A DNA stretch of 64,000 nucleotides from an uncultured Eggerthellaceae bacterium. Its GTDB lineage: Bacteria > Actinomycetota > Coriobacteriia > Coriobacteriales > Eggerthellaceae. This document shows, piece by piece, positions 60,025 through 64,000 of the stretch (positions are counted from its first letter, which is position 1; each line of letters opens with the position of its first letter). A model generated the notes under the pieces. That model was not told the origin of the DNA, ran no database searches, and saw only the letters and a program-made list of their open reading frames with translations. The stretch spans positions 124,001-188,000 of the forward strand of contig CAKTTY010000003.1 in assembly GCA_934617065.1 (NCBI GenBank). The letters run 5' to 3'. The position numbers and the translations under genes were made by a program.

Positions 60025-62172
60025 TTAACTTTTTCGACCGCCACCGTAGGAGCTTTTGCGGGCACCAAAGGCACTTCCCTTTCGGGCGGTTTTCTTCAAT
60101 TCACCCAAAACCGCTTCTTCGCTTTTGCCTTCCATCTGCCCACGCAATTGAACGATCTGATCACGAACCGAAGCCGCACGCTCGAAATCCATCGCAGCAG
60201 AAGCTTCCATCATCTCGTCCTCCAACGAGGCTATAACACGTAGAATCTCGCTGCGAGAATAACCAGCCAAATCAGCATTGACCTCTTGCGCGCTCCGCTT
60301 CCCCTCTTCAGATTCAAGGTAATCGGTAATGTCGCTCAAGCCCTTCTTAACCGTTTGAGGCACAATGCCATGCTCTTCGTTGTATGCCATCTGAATACTA
60401 CGACGGCGTCGCGTTTCCTTGATGGCTTGATCCATCGAGTCGGTAATCTTATCGGCATACATTATCACCCTGCCGTTGGCGTTGCGCGCCGCGCGGCCAA
60501 TGGTCTGAATCAGGGAACGATGATTGCGGAGGAAACCTTCCTTATCAGCATCAAGGATTGCCACCAGCGTTACTTCAGGCAGGTCCAAGCCCTCACGCAA
60601 CAGGTTGATGCCCACCAATACATCGAACTTCCCTTTTCGCAGATCCCGCAAGATTTCAACACGCTCAAGGGTGCCAATATCAGAATGCATATAGCGAGCG
60701 CGAATCCCCTGATCGAGCAGATGCTCGGTAAGGTCTTCGGCCATACGTTTGGTCAACGTGGTTATCAGCACGCGCTCTTTGCGTTTGGCGCACTCTTGCG
60801 CTTCGTCGATGATATCGTCGATCTGAGACATGATGGGGCGAACGTCGATCTCGGGATCAAGTAATCCGGTCGGGCGAATAATCTGCTCCACCTTCGCCTC
60901 GCTCACACGTTCCTCGTAATCGCCTGGAGTCGCGGAAACATACACGAATTGCGGGATTCGCGCCTCGAACTCATCGAAACGCAGGGGGCGATTGTCCAGA
61001 CATGACGGCAAACGGAAACCATGCTCGGTCAGCGTGATCTTGCGAGAACGGTCGCCTTCATGCATGCCGCGGATTTGAGGGACGGTAACATGGCTCTCGT
61101 CAATGAAGCACAGGAAATCGGTTGGGAAGTAGTCGATGAGCGTATAGGGCGGCTCACCTGGCTCACGCCCGTCAAGATGGCGCGAATAGTTTTCAATGCC
61201 CGAGCAAAAACCCATGGTCTCAATCATCTCAAGATCATAGGAAGTTCGCATTTCCAGACGCTGCGCTTCAAGAAGCTTTCCCTCTTCATTGAATTGAGTA
61301 AGGCGATCTTGCAGTTCATCCTGAATGGTCTTAACCGCACGCTCCAAAGCGGGACGTGCAGCAACGTAGTGAGAGGCAGGCCAAACGGGCAACGCTTCGA
61401 AGGTATTCAACACTTCACCGGTTACGTTGTCGATCTCCGAGATTTCCTCGATCTCGTCGCCCCAGAATTCCACGCGAATCGGATTGTCCGCATAGGGAGG
61501 AAACACATCAAGCGCATCGCCGCGCACGCGGAACGTACCGCGCTTCAGCTCATAATCGTTGCGGTCATACTGGATGTCGATAAGACGGCGGATAAGGTCG
61601 TCGCGGTCCTGCTCCACTTCCTTGTCAAGGAACACCGCCATGCCCGCATATTCCATAGGCGAGCCAATGCCGTAAATGCAAGAAACCGAGGCAACCACGA
61701 TAACATCGCGGCGGGAAAGCAACTGGGCCGTTGCCGCGTGACGCAGCTTTTCCACCTCTTCATTAATGGAGGCATCCTTTTCAATGAAGGTGTCCGTGGT
61801 AGGTACGTACGCTTCGGGCTGATAGTAATCGTAGTAACTCACGAAGTACACCACGGCATTGTTGGGAAAGAATTCCTTCAACTCGGCAGCCAACTGCGCC
61901 GCAAGCGTTTTATTGGGAGCCAGCACAAGGGTTGGTTTCTGAACAGCCTCGATGGTTTTAGCCATAGTGTAGGTTTTGCCTGATCCCGTTACACCCAGCA
62001 AGGTCTCATAGCGCATGCCCGATTCGATATTCTGGGCAAGCTGTTGAATGGCTTTGGGCTGGTCACCTGCAGGCTCATATGGAGAAACAACTTTGAATGG
62101 CTGCGTAGCAAGGCGGGCAACAGGAAGTTTGCCCTCCATGACATGGCCCTCAAGATTGGAAAGATGACTCAC
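60025..62172 (-). CDS. uvrB: Excinuclease ABC subunit B
   Basis: A 715-residue DNA-damage helicase of nucleotide excision repair. Walker [11 protein letters not shown], beta-hairpin [61 protein letters not shown], and QTIGRAARN, ending with a UVR domain that binds UvrC ([27 protein letters not shown]). Start taken as GTG at 62170-62172 after GGGGAGG. UvrA and UvrC are elsewhere. Confidence 0.97.
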   Translation of the reverse strand: MSHLSNLEGHVMEGKLPVARLATQPFKVVSPYEPAGDQPKAIQQLAQNIESGMRYETLLGVTGSGKTYTMAKTIEAVQKPTLVLAPNKTLAAQLAAELKEFFPNNAVVYFVSYYDYYQPEAYVPTTDTFIEKDASINEEVEKLRHAATAQLLSRRDVIVVASVSCIYGIGSPMEYAGMAVFLDKEVEQDRDDLIRRLIDIQYDRNDYELKRGTFRVRGDALDVFPPYADNPIRVEFWGDEIEEISEIDNVTGEVLNTFEALPVWPASHYVAARPALERAVKTIQDELQDRLTQFNEEGKLLEAQRLEMRTSYDLEMIETMGFCSGIENYSRHLDGREPGEPPYTLIDYFPTDFLCFIDESHVTVPQIRGMHEGDRSRKITLTEHGFRLPSCLDNRPLRFDEFEARIPQFVYVSATPGDYEERVSEAKVEQIIRPTGLLDPEIDVRPIMSQIDDIIDEAQECAKRKERVLITTLTKRMAEDLTEHLLDQGIRARYMHSDIGTLERVEILRDLRKGKFDVLVGINLLREGLDLPEVTLVAILDADKEGFLRNHRSLIQTIGRAARNANGRVIMYADKITDSMDQAIKETRRRRSIQMAYNEEHGIVPQTVKKGLSDITDYLESEEGKRSAQEVNADLAGYSRSEILRVIASLEDEMMEASAAMDFERAASVRDQIVQLRGQMEGKSEEAVLGELKKTARKGSAFGARKSSYGGGRKS

Positions 62173-62301
62173 TTGCCTCCCCTAACTATCTGTTCCGATC
62201 GGCAAAAGAACGACCCGACTCAACGTCTATCAGCATAAAGGGTTTACTTACGCAAAACAGGAAACTCGCTGCAGCGGATGCCTACTAAAGGTATACGCCC
62301 A

Positions 62302-62904
62302 TCACTTAAGGCGGGGTGCGATTTCATGTTCCCACCATAGGGAAATCTGGGCTTCAAAATCCTCGATAGAACCGTTGTTGGTAAACACCACATCGGCAAT
62401 TGACAAACGCTGCTCTTCGGGCACCTGATTAGCCAAACGGTTGCGCGCATCTTCTTCCGAAAAACCACGCGAGTGCATTAAGCGGGCAATGCGAACCTCG
62501 GGAGAGGTGGTAACAGCAATAACGATATCTGCCTTCCGATAGAAGTCGTCACGACCATCCAGAATGGCCATCTCGAGCACAACCACTTCATGGCTCTTCC
62601 CGAGATCAGAAATATGGCGAAGGCAGCCCTCGTATAAACGCGGTTGGGTAATCGAGTCCAACAAAGCAGTATTCTGCGAGCTAGAGAAAGCGCAAGCAGC
62701 TAGTTCAGAGCGAATGATCTCGCCTTCCGAATTGAATATCTTATTCCCGAACGCTTCTCGAAGCTCTTCCTTCATGGCGTTGTTGTGCAAGTTTTCATGC
62801 CCAACCTCATCGGCGTATACCACGCCAGCTCCCTTAGCCTCAAAGAATCGCATTAGGGTTGATTTACCCGATCCTATACCACCGGTGACGAATATCGTGA
62901 TCAT
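62302..62904 (-). CDS. coaE: Dephospho-CoA kinase
   Basis: A 200-residue P-loop kinase: FVTGGIGSGKSTLM (Walker A), VVYADEVGHE, and the lid RGFSEEDARNRLANQ. It does the last step of coenzyme A synthesis. The metal/substrate Asp and the LEMAILDGRDDFYRKADIVI block match the family. ATG at 62902-62904 follows AGGGG by seven bases; the open frame to 63003 upstream reads into the rpsA terminator. The ISLWWEHEI end is normal. It follows rpsA and precedes uvrB on the same strand. Confidence 0.93.
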   Translation of the reverse strand: MITIFVTGGIGSGKSTLMRFFEAKGAGVVYADEVGHENLHNNAMKEELREAFGNKIFNSEGEIIRSELAACAFSSSQNTALLDSITQPRLYEGCLRHISDLGKSHEVVVLEMAILDGRDDFYRKADIVIAVTTSPEVRIARLMHSRGFSEEDARNRLANQVPEEQRLSIADVVFTNNGSIEDFEAQISLWWEHEIAPRLK

Positions 62905-62977
62905 GCCCATTCCCCTCACTCGAGCGTCCCTGCTGCTTTCAATTGCCGTTCCGACCAAAGGCGCACTAACCGCGCAA

Positions 62978-63013
62978 AGAAAAAGCGGTGGGTGCAAAAG
63001 CAACCCACCGCTT
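62978..63013 (-). terminator. Terminator of rpsA
   Basis: AAGCGGTGGGT/ACCCACCGCTT stem followed on the minus strand by TTTTTCTTT. Confidence 0.9.
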
Positions 63014-63040
63014 CATTATCGCATGTTATGCAATGCTATG

Positions 63041-64000
63041 TTATTCAGCAGCCTCAGGCTTGGGCTCGGGCTCTGCAACAGCGATCTCGATGCCCAGATC
63101 CTCAGCAGCAGCCTTCATGGACAGGGAGATGCGACGACGCTCAACGTTAACGTCCATAACCTTAACCTTCACAGCATCGCCAACCTTGACAACCTGTGCA
63201 GGAGAATCGATGTGACGCATAGCCATCTCGGAGATGTGTACAAGACCCTCAACGTTTGCGCCGAGCTCGATGAATGCACCGAAGGGAACGATCTTGGTAA
63301 CCTTGCCGTCAACGATGGTGCCAACGGGATAGGTCTCAACAAGCTTGGTCCAAGGATCCTCGGTGGTCTGCTTGAGACCCAAGGAGATGCGCTCGCGCTG
63401 AAGATCAACGTCGAGAACCTCAACCTCAACCTCTTCGCCAACCTTAACAACCTCGGAAGGATGGTTTACATGGCTCCAGGAGAGCTCGGAGATGTGGATC
63501 AGGCCGTCGATGCCGCCCAGATCAACGAATGCACCGAAGTCAACGATGGAGGAAACGGTGCCCTTCAGGCGCATGCCCTTAGAGAGCTTCTCGAGGATTT
63601 CAGCACGCTCGTTCTTGCGACCCTCTTCGAGGAGAACACGACGGGAGAGAACAACGTTGTTGCGGTTGCGATCCATCTCGATGACACGAGCTTCGATTTC
63701 GGTGCCAAGATATGCAGTAAGATCCTTAACACGACGAAGATCAACGAGAGAAGCAGGCAAGAAGCCACGGAGACCGATGTCGAGGATCAGGCCGCCCTTG
63801 ACGACTTCGATAACCTCGCCGGTAACAACTTCGCCAGCCTTGAACTTTTCCTCAACCTGAATCCAAGCACGCTCGTACTCAGCACGCTTCTTGGAGAGGA
63901 TGAGACGACCGTCCTTGTCCTCCTTCTGGAGAACCAAGGCCTCGAGCTTATCGCCCAAAGATACGACCTCGGAAGGATCAGCATCCTTGCGGATAGAAAG
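63041..64000 (-). CDS. rpsA: 30S ribosomal protein S1 (N-terminus outside window)
   Basis: About 319 residues are visible, running in from the window end. Repeated S1/OB-fold RNA-binding modules can be read: GEVIEVVKGGLILDIGLRGFLPASLVD, GTVSSIVDFGAFVDLGGIDGLIHISELSW, and GKVTKIVPFGAFIELGANVEGLVHISEMAMRHID. The protein holds mRNA on the ribosome. Short acidic tail EPEPKPEAAE. At least three full modules are seen; a fourth is probably cut off upstream. The gene precedes coaE, an order also found in other actinobacteria. Confidence 0.96.
   Translation of the reverse strand, partial: LSIRKDADPSEVVSLGDKLEALVLQKEDKDGRLILSKKRAEYERAWIQVEEKFKAGEVVTGEVIEVVKGGLILDIGLRGFLPASLVDLRRVKDLTAYLGTEIEARVIEMDRNRNNVVLSRRVLLEEGRKNERAEILEKLSKGMRLKGTVSSIVDFGAFVDLGGIDGLIHISELSWSHVNHPSEVVKVGEEVEVEVLDVDLQRERISLGLKQTTEDPWTKLVETYPVGTIVDGKVTKIVPFGAFIELGANVEGLVHISEMAMRHIDSPAQVVKVGDAVKVKVMDVNVERRRISLSMKAAAEDLGIEIAVAEPEPKPEAAE

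Overview
The window looks like chromosomal DNA from an anaerobic Gram-positive actinobacterium. Coriobacteriia, probably Eggerthellaceae, is the best guess. This is inferred from the mix of genes (a TAXI-type TRAP transporter, an FabK-based fatty acid operon, an AccD-AccA fusion, NarL-type two-component genes, several short flavoproteins) and from moderate GC with strong Shine-Dalgarno sites. No rRNA or other taxonomic marker is present, so the assignment is not proven. Most genes lie on the minus strand.

1-11.7 kb: a truncated homocysteine-methyltransferase-like gene, a candidate free-standing small RNA with C-rich loops (962-1145, + strand), galU, an auxin-efflux-type permease divergent from a LysR gene, and tRNA-Ala(CGC). 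Then comes a housekeeping block in the order metG-tatD-flavoprotein-ksgA-ABC exporter-veg, which parallels the Bacillus metS-tatD-rnmV-ksgA-veg neighbourhood. A YgjP-type metallopeptidase follows.

11.7-23.9 kb is the accessory zone. One IS3-family element (12477-13691) sits inside the transposase of a second (11834-14498), and the second sits inside a dispersed palindromic REP-like repeat. Next are a Zn/Cd resistance operon (ArsR/SmtB repressor, separate HMA protein, P1B ATPase), a DegV protein, an AAA+/DUF4143 ATPase preceded by four repeats at an exact 32-bp period, a large FIVAR-type surface protein, and a decayed stretch with two tiny genes and two gene remnants.

23.9-37.4 kb: flavodoxin, methyltransferase, ATP-grasp enzyme and M18 aminopeptidase, interspersed with REP palindromes. 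A tightly overlapping three-gene signalling operon follows (polytopic sensor-like protein, histidine kinase, LuxR-type regulator), with three small lipoproteins downstream. Then come an opine-dehydrogenase/Asp-Glu racemase pair and a NimA-like flavoprotein.

37.4-51 kb: a pair of YhgE/Pip membrane proteins, a LysR regulator divergent from a TAXI-TRAP transporter, an RmlD-like reductase, an NSS sodium symporter, and a gene-poor 0.7 kb with a large inverted repeat. 51-64 kb: a type II fatty acid synthesis operon (marR/fabT-acpP-fabK-fabD-fabG-fabF-fabZ-accDA) in streptococcal order but without fabH, accB and accC. A second DegV (FakB-like) gene, uvrB, coaE and the start-truncated rpsA follow.

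All calls were made by reading the sequence. No database search or folding program was run, and residue positions are approximate where marked so.
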